DNA of 64,000 bases from Pseudomonas graminis (GCF_002093745.1 NZ_MTSB01000012.1:124001-188000); one strand, 5' to 3'; positions 43,808 through 54,897 are shown, numbered from the stretch's first letter. Translations and numbers: made by a program. The notes: a model not told the origin generated them from the sequence alone.

Positions 43808-46452
43808 CAGCGTTTCACCAATCCAGTCAGACCGCCCGCAATCAGGGCGGCGGTGTCAGCCAGAGCCACGAGCGGATCGAGTCCGGCGGGCACGGCCATA
43901 TAACGAGGTTCCCAATCGGGCTGGAACTTGTCTTTGAAGCGGCGCAGCCCCTGGAAGTTGTACAGTTGCTCGCCACGGCGGAAGATCATCGAGCCCAGAC
44001 GCTGGGTGATGGGGGCGCCCCGGCGAGGCTGCAGACCGGACAAAGGCACCATCCCCAGGCTGAAGCGTGCATAACCCTGAGCCTTGTAGTGCAGGATCAG
44101 GCCGACCATCATGAATTCCATGGTCAGCTTTGGTGCATCCGGGTGTGAGCGCATCAGGTCCAGGCTGGCCAGTTCCGGGCTGGTGGTTTCCAGCAGGTTG
44201 GAAAAAGCCACTGGCTTGCCCTGAAAGTGGACGATGGCGATGCGGAAATACTTCAGGTACTCAGGGCTGAAGCGACCCAGTGAGAAGCCTTTCTCGCGCA
44301 CGTTCTTGCCGGTCAGCCATGCATCGGAAATCACTTTCAGTTCGTCGATTGGCGCTTGGCCCGGTTCGTAGATTTCCAGCGAAAGCCCGTCGCGACCGCC
44401 TCGGTTCCAGGTGTAACGCAGGTCTTTCATCTCCTTGCCTTTGGCATCGATGTCGAAACGGCGCAAGTCTACGCGCGCTTCCTCACCCAGCTTGATGGCG
44501 GTCAGGCCGATGTCCATATAGAAAGGCAGATTCTCTGCGCGCACCTGGTAGAACACCGGGCGAGCATGGTGTACATCGCACAGGTCACGGAACTGCCAGA
44601 TCAGCTCGGCACGCTGTTGAGTCGGTCCGATCGGATCGTAAAGCGCTACAAGGCTGCGTCCGCGATGCGAGTACATCAGAAACGCATTGCCGGCAGGGTG
44701 AAACAGAATCGCCTTGTCGCCGGTCAGCACCAGCCCGCCATCGGGCTGGCTGGAAGCTTTGAGAATTTCGGCGGCCTTGTCCAGGTCGGCGGCGTCCGGC
44801 AGCTTGATCACCGGTCGGGCAGTGCGCAGCAGCCAGGTCAGGGAAACCACCACCAGCAATACCGCGCTGCCCAGTGCCGAGCGAAGACCGCGCGGGGCGT
44901 CGGCATCCAGGGTGAATTGCCACCAGAGCTGGTGGCTGTAGGGCACATCCTGATAGGCGAACAGCAACAGCCAGATCGAGGCACCGACCACGCACACGCT
45001 GGCGATCAGATAAAGCGGCGAGAACGGCAGTTCCAGCAGGCGGCTAGGGCGATAGAACGAGCGGCGGAAGGTCAACAGCAGGCAAGCGGTCAGCAACAAC
45101 AGGCTGGCTTCTTCCCAGTCGAAGCCCTTGAGCATCGACAATACCGCGCCTACCAACAGCAGAATAACGGTCAGCATCCACGCCGCTGACAACCGGCGGC
45201 GCAAGCCTTGGGCGAGCAACAGGCACAACACACCTACCAGACTGGCACCAAAGTGCGAGGCATCGATCAGCCGGTGTGGAATCATGAAGCCGACGTTTTC
45301 CAGCCGGGTATCGATTTCAGGGGTGGCACCAGAGAAGAGCAGCACCACCCCCGACAAGAAAACCAGCAGTGCCAGAATGGGCGCCGCCAGCCCCGAGGCA
45401 ACGCGCATGGCTTGCCGTGTCGGCAGCAGGCGCTGGGCTTCGGTGAACAGCAGTGTCAGACAGGCCAGCAGCAGCGGCAGCACCACGTAGATCAGGCGGT
45501 ACAGCAGTAATGCCGCCGCAAGCGGCGCCGCGCCCAGTTCATTGGCGAAGGCGGCCAGCAGGATGGCTTCGAATACGCCGACGCCACCAGGCACATGACT
45601 CAGGACACCCGCCGCGAGCGCCAGCAGGTAAATGAGGATGAATGCGCCGAGAGGCGGAGCATGTGGCAGCAGCAGGTACAGCACCATCGCTGCGGCGGCG
45701 ACGTCCAGCGCGGTAATCACCAGCTGGATCAGCGTCAGCTTCAGGTCTGGAAGGCGCAGTGTGCGACGACCCAGGCGGACCAGAATATTGTGCGGGATGT
45801 CCTGTTCCGGCAAGCGGCGGCGATAGACGAACACGGCCAGCAGCAGGCTGCCCACCAGTACCGCTGTCGCGACAACTGCCAGTACCTCGACGGGCAGTTT
45901 GAGTGCCAGCGAGGCGCCGGACAGATTGCTCAGCGTCGCCAGTGCGGCCAGCGGCGGCAATGCGCAGCCCAGTGAGAGGCTGGCGAACACCGTCATGCGG
46001 GCAATTTCGATGGCGCCTACGCCATAGCGCGAGTAAAGGCGATAGCGAACCGATCCGCCGGACAGCATCGACAGGCCCACCGCATTGCCGATGGCAAACG
46101 ATGTAAAGCCGCCGAGTATCAGCGTTTTGACCGGCAGGTCGACATTGGCGTAACGGCTGGCGGACAGTTCATAGCCCATCAGAATGATGTAGCCCACCAC
46201 CGCGGCCAGCAGCGCGCCGCCCAAAGCGGGCAGGGGAACCGCGAACAGCGAGTCGTGCAGCGCATACCAGTCCATTTCGACCAGCATATGGCGGCAGGCA
46301 ATCAGGGCCAGGCCGAACAACAGCAGCATCACCGCCAGCCCGATAGGCTGTCGGTATTTGCTCAGCAGCTCCCGCCAGTGCAGGCGCGGTGGGATGCTCG
46401 GTTGTTCTGCATTAACTGCTTCATTGGAATCGGACGTGTTGTCGCGCATCAA
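43807..46452 (-). CDS. mprF: bifunctional aminoacyl-phosphatidylglycerol synthase/flippase MprF
   Basis: 881 aa. N-terminal flippase domain with about 14 membrane helices (residues ~30-540) and a C-terminal DUF2156 GNAT-type synthase domain (~560-870: LVALYDPIGPTQQRAELIW, FSLGMVPLSGLQPRRG). Transfers an amino acid (alanine in P. aeruginosa) from tRNA to phosphatidylglycerol and flips it, reducing surface negative charge. Forms an operon with the hydrolase that reverses the reaction. Confidence 0.92.
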   Translation of the reverse strand: MMRDNTSDSNEAVNAEQPSIPPRLHWRELLSKYRQPIGLAVMLLLFGLALIACRHMLVEMDWYALHDSLFAVPLPALGGALLAAVVGYIILMGYELSASRYANVDLPVKTLILGGFTSFAIGNAVGLSMLSGGSVRYRLYSRYGVGAIEIARMTVFASLSLGCALPPLAALATLSNLSGASLALKLPVEVLAVVATAVLVGSLLLAVFVYRRRLPEQDIPHNILVRLGRRTLRLPDLKLTLIQLVITALDVAAAAMVLYLLLPHAPPLGAFILIYLLALAAGVLSHVPGGVGVFEAILLAAFANELGAAPLAAALLLYRLIYVVLPLLLACLTLLFTEAQRLLPTRQAMRVASGLAAPILALLVFLSGVVLLFSGATPEIDTRLENVGFMIPHRLIDASHFGASLVGVLCLLLAQGLRRRLSAAWMLTVILLLVGAVLSMLKGFDWEEASLLLLTACLLLTFRRSFYRPSRLLELPFSPLYLIASVCVVGASIWLLLFAYQDVPYSHQLWWQFTLDADAPRGLRSALGSAVLLVVVSLTWLLRTARPVIKLPDAADLDKAAEILKASSQPDGGLVLTGDKAILFHPAGNAFLMYSHRGRSLVALYDPIGPTQQRAELIWQFRDLCDVHHARPVFYQVRAENLPFYMDIGLTAIKLGEEARVDLRRFDIDAKGKEMKDLRYTWNRGGRDGLSLEIYEPGQAPIDELKVISDAWLTGKNVREKGFSLGRFSPEYLKYFRIAIVHFQGKPVAFSNLLETTSPELASLDLMRSHPDAPKLTMEFMMVGLILHYKAQGYARFSLGMVPLSGLQPRRGAPITQRLGSMIFRRGEQLYNFQGLRRFKDKFQPDWEPRYMAVPAGLDPLVALADTAALIAGGLTGLVKR

Positions 46453-46761
46453 TCACTCCTTGGATCGTGCGCGACAGGATGGAGGTATACAGCCAAGTTA
46501 CCAATCCCTACGCAAAAAATATTTCAGGATGTTAGCGCGTCAACGCCTAACGAGCGAATAGCGAATCGAGCTGGTTGAAGCTGTTCAGCTACGGTTCAGT
46601 CGTGATCAGCTTAGTAACAAGCCTATCGGCAGCGCACGCAAAAACTGTCGTCGGTGAGAGCATTACGTTACAGATGTGATGATAGGGTTTCAAAGGGCCC
46701 GGCAAATAGTCTTTTTTGTCAGACAGTTAGCCGTGGGCTGGAATGTTTTTCCGTCGGAAAC
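46453..46761. other. mprF upstream region
   Basis: No gene seen. Should contain the mprF promoter; an AT-rich stretch lies at ~46495-46560. Confidence 0.5.
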
Positions 46762-46793
46762 AAAAAAGGCCACTCTTTCGAGTAGCCTTTTTT
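46762..46793 (-). terminator. terminator of first tRNA-fMet
   Basis: AAAAAAGGC-TACT... pattern: AAGGC(T)ACTC pairs with GAGTAGCCTT around TTTC, with A/T runs on both sides. The same hairpin follows the second tRNA. Confidence 0.85.
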
Positions 46794-46799
46794 GATGTT

Positions 46800-46876
<77 letters not shown>

Positions 46877-47075
46877 TCTGTGTGGCGGCATTCTACAGCC
46901 GAACGCCGGAGTGTCAACCTTTAATGCGTAAATATGACAAATGAGCCGTTTCGGCTCATGCATGAGCGGCAGCAGCGAATCTCGGTTGCGCTCGATGTCG
47001 CGCGAAGACTCATCACGGCGCTGCACTGTGCTGTCAGTTTTCGGGTTGTACAAACGGCACTTTCCGAGCGCGCAC

Positions 47076-47107
47076 AAAAAAGGCCACTCTTTCGAGTAGC
47101 CTTTTTT
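47076..47107 (-). terminator. terminator of second tRNA-fMet
   Basis: Identical to the hairpin at 46762-46793. Confidence 0.85.
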
Positions 47108-47113
47108 GATGTT

Positions 47114-47190
<77 letters not shown>

Positions 47191-47448
47191 TCTGTGTGTC
47201 GGCATTCTACAGAGAGATGGCGGGGTGTCAATGGCTAATGTTCAAAAAATGCTTTTTCTTCAATCGGTTAGCGAGGCAAAGGCGTGGTCTGATCACGCGT
47301 TGACGCCCGTATGACAGGGGGATAAGGGCGTACGCGTCGTATTGCCGGCTGTGTGAACAATTTTCAGGCGTCCTTCACATGATTGAGTGTTACTTGTCGA
47401 CACGGGTGAGATACTGCACAGCCATTGATTTCAAAGTCGCATCAGTTC

Positions 47449-48510
47449 ATGACGCAGCGCAAGATCATCCACATCGACTGTGACTGCTTTTATGCAGCCA
47501 TTGAAATGCGTGACGAGCCGGACCTCGCTGGAAAGCCGTTGGCGGTGGGCGGCTCGGCGGAGCGGCGCGGTGTGATCGCGACCTGCAACTATGAGGCGCG
47601 TGCGTACGGTGTGCGCTCTGCCATGTCTTCTCGCCATGCGCTTACGCTGTGTCCGGACCTGACCATCGTCAAGCCCCGCATGGAAGCCTATAAGGAAGCG
47701 TCGCGAGAAATTCACACTATTTTTCGCGATTACACTGACCAGATCGAGCCTTTGTCTCTCGATGAGGCGTTCCTGGATGTGTCCGACGCCGGCCATTTTT
47801 CCGGTAGCGCCACACGCATTGCCCAGGACATCCGGCGCCGGGTCTCGAACCAGTTGCATATCACCGTCTCGGCTGGCGTGGCGCCTAACAAGTTTCTGGC
47901 CAAGATCGCCAGCGACTGGAAAAAGCCCAACGGCTTGTTCGTGATTACCCCGGATCAAGTCGAAGACTTCGTCGCATCGTTACCCGTCACCAAGCTTCAC
48001 GGCGTGGGAAAAGTCACCGCAGACAAGCTCGGCCGGCTTGGTATCATGGATTGTGCGGATTTGCGAAGCCGAAACAAGCTTGCCTTGGTGCGTGAATTCG
48101 GCAGCTTCGGCGAGCGTCTCTGGAGTCTGGCGCACGGTATAGATGACCGTCCCGTGCAGAACGACAGTCGACGCCAGTCCGTCAGTGTTGAAAATACCTA
48201 CGACACGGATCTGCCCGATCTGGCCGCGTGCCTCGAAAAACTGCCTGTCCTGTTGGAAACCCTGGGTACCCGGATGCAGAGGATGGAAGGTCAGTACCGG
48301 CCGGGCAAACCATTCGTCAAAGTGAAGTTTCATGATTTCACCCAGACAACGCTGGAGCAGTCCGGAGCCGGAAGGGATCTGGGCAGCTACGAACAGCTGT
48401 TGTCTCAGGCTTTTGCGCGGGGTGGCAAGCCGGTTCGGCTGCTGGGTGTCGGTGTGCGTTTGCACGACTTGCGTGCCGCGCATGAGCAACTGGAGCTGTT
48501 CTCGGAGTAA
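47449..48510 (+). CDS. dinB: DNA polymerase IV
   Basis: 353 aa, starting at the ATG before TQRKIIHIDCD. Y-family translesion polymerase: Asp10 and Asp105/Glu106 (SLDEAFLD) hold the catalytic metals, SAGVAPNKFLAKIASDWKKP is the family signature, and the C-terminal QLELF is a beta-clamp-binding peptide. I see no clear LexA box in the 80 bp upstream. Confidence 0.96.
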   Translation: MTQRKIIHIDCDCFYAAIEMRDEPDLAGKPLAVGGSAERRGVIATCNYEARAYGVRSAMSSRHALTLCPDLTIVKPRMEAYKEASREIHTIFRDYTDQIEPLSLDEAFLDVSDAGHFSGSATRIAQDIRRRVSNQLHITVSAGVAPNKFLAKIASDWKKPNGLFVITPDQVEDFVASLPVTKLHGVGKVTADKLGRLGIMDCADLRSRNKLALVREFGSFGERLWSLAHGIDDRPVQNDSRRQSVSVENTYDTDLPDLAACLEKLPVLLETLGTRMQRMEGQYRPGKPFVKVKFHDFTQTTLEQSGAGRDLGSYEQLLSQAFARGGKPVRLLGVGVRLHDLRAAHEQLELFSE

Positions 48511-48544
48511 CGGCTGGCTGCAGCGGGCGCCGCAGCCAGGTGCG

Positions 48545-49501
48545 CTATTCGCTCTGGGCAGGTACCGCGACCAGGCGGCCGGCGTCTCTGGCCAGTGATT
48601 TGAGAAACTCGCCTTGCAGTTGGGGATCGTTGCGCGTCAATTCGATCAGGCTTTGTTCCAGCTCGCTGGCTTCCTCTTCCAGGCCCATATCGGACAGGCG
48701 TTTGACCCGATGGACCCATTGGCTGACCTCGTCATCCTCAAGGTCGTCATAGATCAGTGCGTGGGCTTCCAGCAGTTTGCCGCGCAGTGAATGACTGATC
48801 GGCAAGCTGGCATTGGCGTGCGCACTGTCCTGATCGTCTTCGACATTGATGTAAATGCGCGTGATCCGGCTCAGGTCCTGTTCGGCAAACGGGCTGTCCA
48901 GCAGGTTGATGCGCAGGATGCCGTTACGGTCAGTGCTCATCTCATGGGTTTCAGCGCCGGCCTTGACCATGACCGGGCGCTCGTTCCACGGCAATGTGGA
49001 GTTCTCGATCCGTTTGTCTTTCTGGACCTCGTCGATGCTCGCTAGATTCTGTTGAGCGCGGCCATGCGACGGGGCGTTCATGAAGGGGTTCAGACCTGCC
49101 ACGCCGTAGTGAATCCAGTCTTTGGTCATGCTTTCCGGCAAATTGCCCAAGGCAAACACGTTGACCACATTCGCGCCAACGCCAGCCACCACCGCAACGG
49201 CACCGAGAGGAATTTCGTAGATCTCCCGCCACGGCTGATAGGGCGTGTAACGGTCGTAGTGACGGGTCACCTCGTAGTCGGTGACCTCGAACGATTTGTG
49301 CTCGTGAATCCGCACGCGACGTTGCGGTAATTCCAGCGTCTTGGGTTCGCCAATGTCGACCTGCAGTGTATGTTCGAGCAGTTTGCGTTCGACGCGCTCC
49401 TCATGCTCGCTGCGTTGCGACAATTGGTTGGCACAGCCGCCGACGAGGAAAGAGGCGCACAGAACGGCGCTGCCGAGGCTTGAAGTGCTTCGTTTGAACA
49501 T
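48545..49501 (-). CDS. lipoprotein of unknown function
   Basis: 318 aa. Signal peptide and lipobox LVGGC near residue 23. A basic N-terminal domain (RVRIHEHKSFEVTDYEV), a short hydrophobic stretch (~100-118: LGAVAVVAGVGANVVNVFA) and a helical Glu-rich C-terminus. Common in Pseudomonas between dinB and proS; no function known to me. Convergent with dinB. Confidence 0.8.
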   Translation of the reverse strand: MFKRSTSSLGSAVLCASFLVGGCANQLSQRSEHEERVERKLLEHTLQVDIGEPKTLELPQRRVRIHEHKSFEVTDYEVTRHYDRYTPYQPWREIYEIPLGAVAVVAGVGANVVNVFALGNLPESMTKDWIHYGVAGLNPFMNAPSHGRAQQNLASIDEVQKDKRIENSTLPWNERPVMVKAGAETHEMSTDRNGILRINLLDSPFAEQDLSRITRIYINVEDDQDSAHANASLPISHSLRGKLLEAHALIYDDLEDDEVSQWVHRVKRLSDMGLEEEASELEQSLIELTRNDPQLQGEFLKSLARDAGRLVAVPAQSE

Positions 49502-49566
49502 GAGATCTCTGATGCGGATTGGGCGTGTGATGAGCGGCGCACCCGTACACGGGTGCGCCTTTTGAC

Positions 49567-51282
49567 TCAGCGTTTCACTCGGCCCTGGATGAACGACAGC
49601 ACATCCGCGACCGCAATGGCTTGCGGCTGCGATTCGGTACGGCTCTTGTATTCCAGATTGCCTTCGGCAAGCCCGCGATCACTGACCACGATGCGATGCG
49701 GAATGCCGATCAGCTCCATGTCGGCGAATTTGATGCCCGGGCTGGTTTTCTTGTCCCGGTCATCCAGCAACACCTCAAAACCGGCAGCGGTCAGCTCTGC
49801 GTAAAGCGTGTCGGTCGCCTCGCGGACGGCGTCGGTTTCATAGCGAAGCGGAATAAGTGCAATCTGGAACGGCGCCAGCGTGTCGTTCCAGATGATGCCG
49901 TTCTCGTCGCTGTTCTGCTCGATGGCTGCAGCCACCACGCGGGAAACACCAATGCCGTAGCAGCCCATTGCCAGGTTGACCGGTTTGCCGTTTTCACCCA
50001 GCACCTGGCACTTCATGGCTTCGCTGTACTTGGTGCCCAACTGGAAAATATGGCCCACTTCGATACCGCGCTTGATCTCCAGCGTGCCGTTGCCATCCGG
50101 GCTGGGATCGCCCGCAACGACATTGCGCAGGTCCGCAACTGTCGGCACCGGCAGGTCGCGCTCCCAATTGACGCCGAAATAGTGCTTGTCATCAATGTTG
50201 GCACCCACACTGAAATCGCTCATCAGTTCGACCGAGCGATCAATGATGCAAGGCAGTGGCAGGTTCAGTGGGCCGAGCGAGCCTGCGCCTGCGCCGATGG
50301 CGTCACGCAATTCGGCTTCAGAAGCCATGACCAGCGGGCTGGCCACCTGCGGCTGCTGGCTGGCCTTGATTTCGTTGAGCTCGTGATCGCCGCGAATGAT
50401 CAGTGCGATCAGCTTGCCTTCTTCGGCCGCATGCACCACCAGCGTTTTGACAGTCTTTTCGATAGGCAGACCAAAGCCTTCGACCAGTTGTGCAATGGTT
50501 TTGGCATTCGGGGTATCGACCAGACGCAACTCTTCAGTGGCGGCCGGACGCGTCTTCTCGGCAGGGACTGCCTCGGCTTTTTCGATATTGGCCGCATAGT
50601 CGGAGCCATTGCTGAACACGATATCGTCTTCGCCAGACTCGGCCAGTACGTGAAACTCGTGCGAGCCAGCGCCACCAATCGAACCGTTGTCGGCTTCGAC
50701 CGGGCGGAATTTCAGGCCCAGGCGGCTGAAGATGTTGCTGTACGCAAGGTGCATGCGGTCGTACGTGATCTGCAGCGAAGCGTTGTCGGCATGGAACGAG
50801 TAAGCGTCTTTCATGACGAACTCGCGGCCACGCATCAGGCCGAAGCGTGGGCGGATCTCGTCACGGAATTTGGTCTGAATCTGGTACATGTTGATCGGCA
50901 GCTGTTTATAGCTGTTCAACTCATTGCGTGCCAGATCGGTAATGACTTCTTCGTGGGTCGGGCCCAGGCAGAACTCACGGTTGTGGCGATCGACCAGGCG
51001 CATCAGCTCCGGCCCGTATTGTTCCCAGCGGCCGGACTCTTGCCACAGCTCTGCGGGCTGGATGCCAGGCATCAGGATTTCGAGTGCGCCAGCGGCGTCC
51101 ATTTCTTCACGGACGATGGCTTCGACCTTGCGCAATACGCGCAGGCCCATAGGTAACCATGTGTAGAGGCCGGATGCCAGTTTGCGGATCATGCCGGCAC
51201 GCAGCATCAGCTGATGGCTGACCACGACCGCGTCGGAAGGGGTTTCTTTCTGTGTGGCGAGCAAAAATTGACTGGTGCGCAT
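49567..51282 (-). CDS. proS: prolyl-tRNA synthetase
   Basis: 571 aa, bacterial-type ProRS. Class II catalytic core ([20 protein letters not shown], motif 2 [17 protein letters not shown]), the INS editing domain (~225-385), motif 3 [17 protein letters not shown] and an anticodon-binding domain. Charges tRNA-Pro and clears mischarged Ala-tRNA-Pro. The editing domain sits between motifs 2 and 3 as expected. Confidence 0.96.
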   Translation of the reverse strand: MRTSQFLLATQKETPSDAVVVSHQLMLRAGMIRKLASGLYTWLPMGLRVLRKVEAIVREEMDAAGALEILMPGIQPAELWQESGRWEQYGPELMRLVDRHNREFCLGPTHEEVITDLARNELNSYKQLPINMYQIQTKFRDEIRPRFGLMRGREFVMKDAYSFHADNASLQITYDRMHLAYSNIFSRLGLKFRPVEADNGSIGGAGSHEFHVLAESGEDDIVFSNGSDYAANIEKAEAVPAEKTRPAATEELRLVDTPNAKTIAQLVEGFGLPIEKTVKTLVVHAAEEGKLIALIIRGDHELNEIKASQQPQVASPLVMASEAELRDAIGAGAGSLGPLNLPLPCIIDRSVELMSDFSVGANIDDKHYFGVNWERDLPVPTVADLRNVVAGDPSPDGNGTLEIKRGIEVGHIFQLGTKYSEAMKCQVLGENGKPVNLAMGCYGIGVSRVVAAAIEQNSDENGIIWNDTLAPFQIALIPLRYETDAVREATDTLYAELTAAGFEVLLDDRDKKTSPGIKFADMELIGIPHRIVVSDRGLAEGNLEYKSRTESQPQAIAVADVLSFIQGRVKR

Positions 51283-51398
51283 GGTTGGCCGTTGTCGGTT
51301 GCTGTGACTGGAAATGACTTGGCATTGTACGGCGGTGTTCCGGTGACGTACAGGGCAGGGCGGGCTTGCGGCGCGTGGGCGCGGGCTTTATGGCGTGA

Positions 51399-51435
51399 AT
51401 GAAGAAGCCCGGCATGAGCCGGGCTTCTTCTATTA
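51399..51435. terminator. terminator between porin and proS
   Basis: GAAGAAGCCCGGC pairs with GCCGGGCTTCTTC around a 4-nt loop; A/T-rich on the left for the leftward porin transcript. Confidence 0.85.
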
Positions 51436-51453
51436 ACGAGTGCTGAGCTGCGA

Positions 51454-52776
51454 TTACAGGATCGAAATCGGGTAATCGACGATCAGGCGGAACTCGTTGA
51501 CATCGCCTTCGCCCTGATCGGCGTTTGCGCGATGCCATGCTTGACGTGCGCGGAAGGACAGGTTCTTGGCCGGGCCAGTCTGTACGACGTATTTGGCTTC
51601 GAGGTTGGTCTCGTGGTGTTCGCCATCTGCACCGTACAAGCCGGCGTAAGCACTGCCAGCAGGCGTTTTGGTGCCGTCGATGTCAGTACCCTTGATGTAG
51701 CGGGTCATGAAGCTCAGGCCAGGGACACCGTACGGAGTCATGTTCAGGTCGTAGCGAGCCTGCCAGGATTTTTCGCCCGGACCGTTGAAGTCGGAGTACT
51801 GAATCGAGTTGTTCAGGAAGATCGAGTCGCCACCACGGTTGTTGTCACCAATACCGATGTAGTCGAACGGGGTGTCACCGTTGATTTTCTGGAATGCCAG
51901 GGTCACGGTGTGTGCAGCAAGGAACGAGTAAGCTGCGGAGCCGGAGAACGCGGTGTTGCTGATCGAGCCGGCTTTCGCGCTGCCTTCGTCTACGGTGCGG
52001 TAGATGTTAGCGTCGAAGGCCAGGGATTGATCGTTACCCAGCGGCAGCGCGTAGTTCACGTTACCGTAGTATTGATCCCAGATGTCTTCAAGCTTGGCTG
52101 CGTAGAACGCGACGCCCAGGCTGTCGGTGATGGCATATTTGCCGCCAGCGAAGTCAGCGCTATTCGCACGAACGCCTGCGTAGTTGGCGAAGATGCTGCC
52201 GTTGTGGCTGGTGTCATCCTGGCTGGTGCCGGAGTAGAAGTGACCCGCTTCAACGTCCAGGCCTTGGAGCTCACTGCTTTGCAGGCTGATACCGCTGGCT
52301 GTCTGAGGCAGCAGGCGCGAGCCGCCAACCGCGAACACTGGACTGGTCGGCTGCATGTCGCCCACTTTCAGTTCAGTTTTCGATACGCGGAATTTCACTG
52401 CGCCGCCAGCTTTGCTCTGGGTGTCTTCGTTATTGCCAGCGGAATCGGTGATCAGGTTGCCTGAACCCGAATACTTGTCCGGGCCCCAGAGCTTGACGCC
52501 GGCGTAAGCGAACGCTTCTACGCCGACCCCGATGGTGCCTTGGGTGTAGCCGGTGCTGAAGTTGGCCCAGATACCTTGAGTCCAGTCACGATCGTCGGCG
52601 GCACCGGCTTTCTTGTCACGGTTGTAATAGTAATTGCGCAACTTCAGGTCAAGCGTGCTGCCTTCGACAAAGCCCTTGGCATCAGCCTGATCGCTGACGA
52701 AAGGTGCTGCCGTTGCCAACTGGGTACTGGCTGCAGTAACGGCCAGTGCGATTGCGCTCCACTTCATCACTCTCAT
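51454..52776 (-). CDS. OprD family outer-membrane porin
   Basis: 440 aa. Signal peptide (~1-23: ALAVTAASTQLATAAP) and an 18-strand beta-barrel of the OprD family: EGSTLDLKLRNYYYNRDKK near the N-terminus, LKVGDMQPTSPVFAVGGSRLLPQTASG region and C-terminal EFRLIVDYPISIL. Takes up a small molecule (basic amino acids, peptides or aromatic acids in this family); the subgroup is not resolved. Confidence 0.92.
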   Translation of the reverse strand: MRVMKWSAIALAVTAASTQLATAAPFVSDQADAKGFVEGSTLDLKLRNYYYNRDKKAGAADDRDWTQGIWANFSTGYTQGTIGVGVEAFAYAGVKLWGPDKYSGSGNLITDSAGNNEDTQSKAGGAVKFRVSKTELKVGDMQPTSPVFAVGGSRLLPQTASGISLQSSELQGLDVEAGHFYSGTSQDDTSHNGSIFANYAGVRANSADFAGGKYAITDSLGVAFYAAKLEDIWDQYYGNVNYALPLGNDQSLAFDANIYRTVDEGSAKAGSISNTAFSGSAAYSFLAAHTVTLAFQKINGDTPFDYIGIGDNNRGGDSIFLNNSIQYSDFNGPGEKSWQARYDLNMTPYGVPGLSFMTRYIKGTDIDGTKTPAGSAYAGLYGADGEHHETNLEAKYVVQTGPAKNLSFRARQAWHRANADQGEGDVNEFRLIVDYPISIL

Positions 52777-53568
52777 CGTGATTGCTCCTTTGGTTTTTTA
52801 GAAGATTTTGTGCCGTCCCACCTGTTTTTTTATCTGGGCGGCTCTTTCTATTTTTGGTCGGCGGAATCTACATCACGCTGACTTTTGTTGCGATAGATAC
52901 AGCTCTATCCTTTCAGAATCTTTACGGCGCTTTGCGGACCGAGCCGTTTTCCCTTGATCCTGTCACCCCTGTTTTCCGCCAGAGGTGCCGTGATCATGTG
53001 GGTGATAAAGCAACAAGCGTGCTCAAACCAGCCGGAAATGAAAAAATTTTGTGAAAAATCAGAATTCGCATCCGGTTGTTTTCCTAACTCCTTGTTTTTT
53101 AAGCAGATAGATAAAATATTAAAATTCATGCCCGTCATGCCCGGTCGAGGCGTGCGGAGCGTCGTGCAGCAAAAGCGTTACCCAGGGATGCGTAGGGTGT
53201 GTAGAAAACGAATTCCCGGTGTTGTCACAGCAACAGCTGTGTGTGGTTTTGGTGCAGTCCTGTTCGAGCGTGCCTGAACCTGGAGCGTTGTCCGGGTCAT
53301 CCCTATGGTGGGGGTTGGATTGTTTCATTTTCATGTACCCGCGACAGACGATTGCCGCCCTGTTGTGGTGTGAGCGCCGTTCTGTCTTTTTTGCTACACC
53401 CTGAAACGGCCTCAAATCGGTGCGAAGAGTGTCCTGTCGGCTGCAAGCTGGTGCATCGATCAGTCAGGGGTGAAGCATTGCTCCATCGCGCGTATCCTTC
53501 CGGGTATCAAGTGCCAGCTTCATTACGGGGCTGGCCGGGCATCCACCTGGCTATCAGGAGTTCTTATC
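52777..53568. other. intergenic region upstream of the porin gene
   Basis: No supported gene. Includes a T-rich stretch just before the porin start and an AT-rich stretch near 53090-53130. Likely porin and HIT-gene promoters. Confidence 0.5.
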
Positions 53569-54000
53569 GTGTTCGTTCTGGACCCTCGTCTGCAGCAAGA
53601 TACCTTGCTCGTGGGCGACTTCCCTCTGTGTCGTCTGTTGCTGTCCAACGATGCCCATTATCCCTGGTTCATTTTGGTGCCGCGTCGGGCCGATATCAGC
53701 GAGGTGTTTCAACTGGAACCCGCTGATCAATTGCAGTTGTGGCACGAGACGAGTGCCCTTGCGAAGGTGCTGAAAGACGTCTTTGATGCAGATAAAATCA
53801 ACGTCGCCGCGTTGGGCAATATGGTCAGTCAACTGCACATGCACGTCATCGTGCGCAAACGGGACGATATTGCCTGGCCCGCGCCCGTGTGGGGCAAGCA
53901 TCCTGCCGTCGCTTACACCGACGAGCAGTTCGCAGCGGTCCGCCGGCGACTAAAGCCGGTGTTGGCGAATGATTTCAGATTTGAGGGAGAGCAATCATGA
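53569..54000 (+). CDS. HIT domain protein
   Basis: 143 aa from a GTG with AGGAG 8 bp upstream; longer readings lack a ribosome site. HIT superfamily: [17 protein letters not shown] and the end motif [12 protein letters not shown], where the first His of HxHxH is Gln, as in several HIT branches. Nucleotide hydrolase or transferase, substrate unknown. ATGA overlap with slyX. Confidence 0.88.
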   Translation: MFVLDPRLQQDTLLVGDFPLCRLLLSNDAHYPWFILVPRRADISEVFQLEPADQLQLWHETSALAKVLKDVFDADKINVAALGNMVSQLHMHVIVRKRDDIAWPAPVWGKHPAVAYTDEQFAAVRRRLKPVLANDFRFEGEQS

Positions 54001-54203
54001 GTCTTGAAAATCGAGTCATGGAACTGGAAAGCCGGATGGCCTTTCAGGATGACACCATCCAGGCGCTCAATGATGTGCTGATCAAGCAGCAGCGCGAAAT
54101 TGATCATCTGCAGCAGCAAATGGCAGCGATGCTCAAGCGTCAGGAGGAAATGGGCAGTCAGTTCGATACCTTCGAGGAAGATGCGCCGCCTCCTCATTAC
54201 TGA
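53997..54203 (+). CDS. slyX: SlyX family protein
   Basis: 68 aa coiled-coil protein: [20 protein letters not shown] and the Pro-rich, His-Tyr end (EDAPPPHY) of SlyX. Role unknown. Follows the HIT gene by an ATGA overlap, as in other pseudomonads. Confidence 0.92.
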   Translation: MSLENRVMELESRMAFQDDTIQALNDVLIKQQREIDHLQQQMAAMLKRQEEMGSQFDTFEEDAPPPHY

Positions 54204-54216
54204 CGGGCTGCTCCCA

Positions 54217-54258
54217 TAAAAAAACCGCGACTTCCGTTGGGAGGTCGCGGTTTTTTAT
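54217..54258. terminator. slyX terminator, possibly bidirectional
   Basis: AACCGCGACTTCC pairs with GGAGGTCGCGGTT (one mismatch) with A and T runs on both sides; it lies between convergent slyX and the cold-shock-domain gene. Confidence 0.85.
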
Positions 54259-54288
54259 GACACTGGATCTGTATGCGTTTCGCAGCAA

Positions 54289-54897
54289 TCAGCGGCGGGG
54301 CAGGGCTGCGATCACGTCTTCGGCCTGCAGGCCTTTGTCGCGATTCATGACAGAGAACTCGACGCGCTGGCCTTCGACCAGTACACGATGACCCTCTCCG
54401 CGAATGGCACGAAAATGCACGAAGATATCGTCGCCGGAGTCACGGGAAATGAAGCCGAAACCTTTAGACGTATTGAACCACTTCACGGTGCCTGTATCCC
54501 GATTGCTCATGTCGTGATTTTGAGGGGCGGGCGAAGGAGAATAAGACCTGTAAAAGCTGACGCCCAGGTGCAGAACGACAGCGATGACGGCAATGGCCAG
54601 GCTCGTCATGATCGCGGGTTGCCCGGCGATGGTCAGTAACGGGACGAGCAAGGCCAGTGTCTGCACGATGACTGCGATGACAAGCAAGGCACTGACCAGG
54701 TTTTGCAGGTTATGACGTGGGCCTCGATTCCAGTAAGGGATGACCGGAGCGAGTATCAGGTTAAGCAGGCCGAAGAAAGCCAGATAAAGCGCGTCAGGCT
54801 GTTGCAGGTAGGGAGACATGGCCTCGCTACGCAGGCTGGGTATGAAAGAAAGCAGCAGGGCTGCTGCTCCCGTTACCAGGTGGACAATTTTCAACAT
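54289..54897 (-). CDS. membrane protein with C-terminal cold-shock domain
   Basis: 202 aa from the ATG before [10 protein letters not shown]. Hydrophobic segments at ~5-20, ~37-55, ~72-95 and ~95-115, then a ~70-residue cold-shock domain (~134-200) with [15 protein letters not shown] (RNP1) and DIFVHFRAI (RNP2). A cold-shock domain tethered to a membrane anchor is unlike CspA but occurs in gamma-proteobacteria. It may bind RNA or DNA near the membrane; that is inference. Confidence 0.85.
   Translation of the reverse strand: MLKIVHLVTGAAALLLSFIPSLRSEAMSPYLQQPDALYLAFFGLLNLILAPVIPYWNRGPRHNLQNLVSALLVIAVIVQTLALLVPLLTIAGQPAIMTSLAIAVIAVVLHLGVSFYRSYSPSPAPQNHDMSNRDTGTVKWFNTSKGFGFISRDSGDDIFVHFRAIRGEGHRVLVEGQRVEFSVMNRDKGLQAEDVIAALPRR

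Noticed and set aside
53119..53415. 98-codon leftward frame upstream of the HIT gene
   Set aside because: Cys/His-rich but no ribosome site and no family; likely chance.
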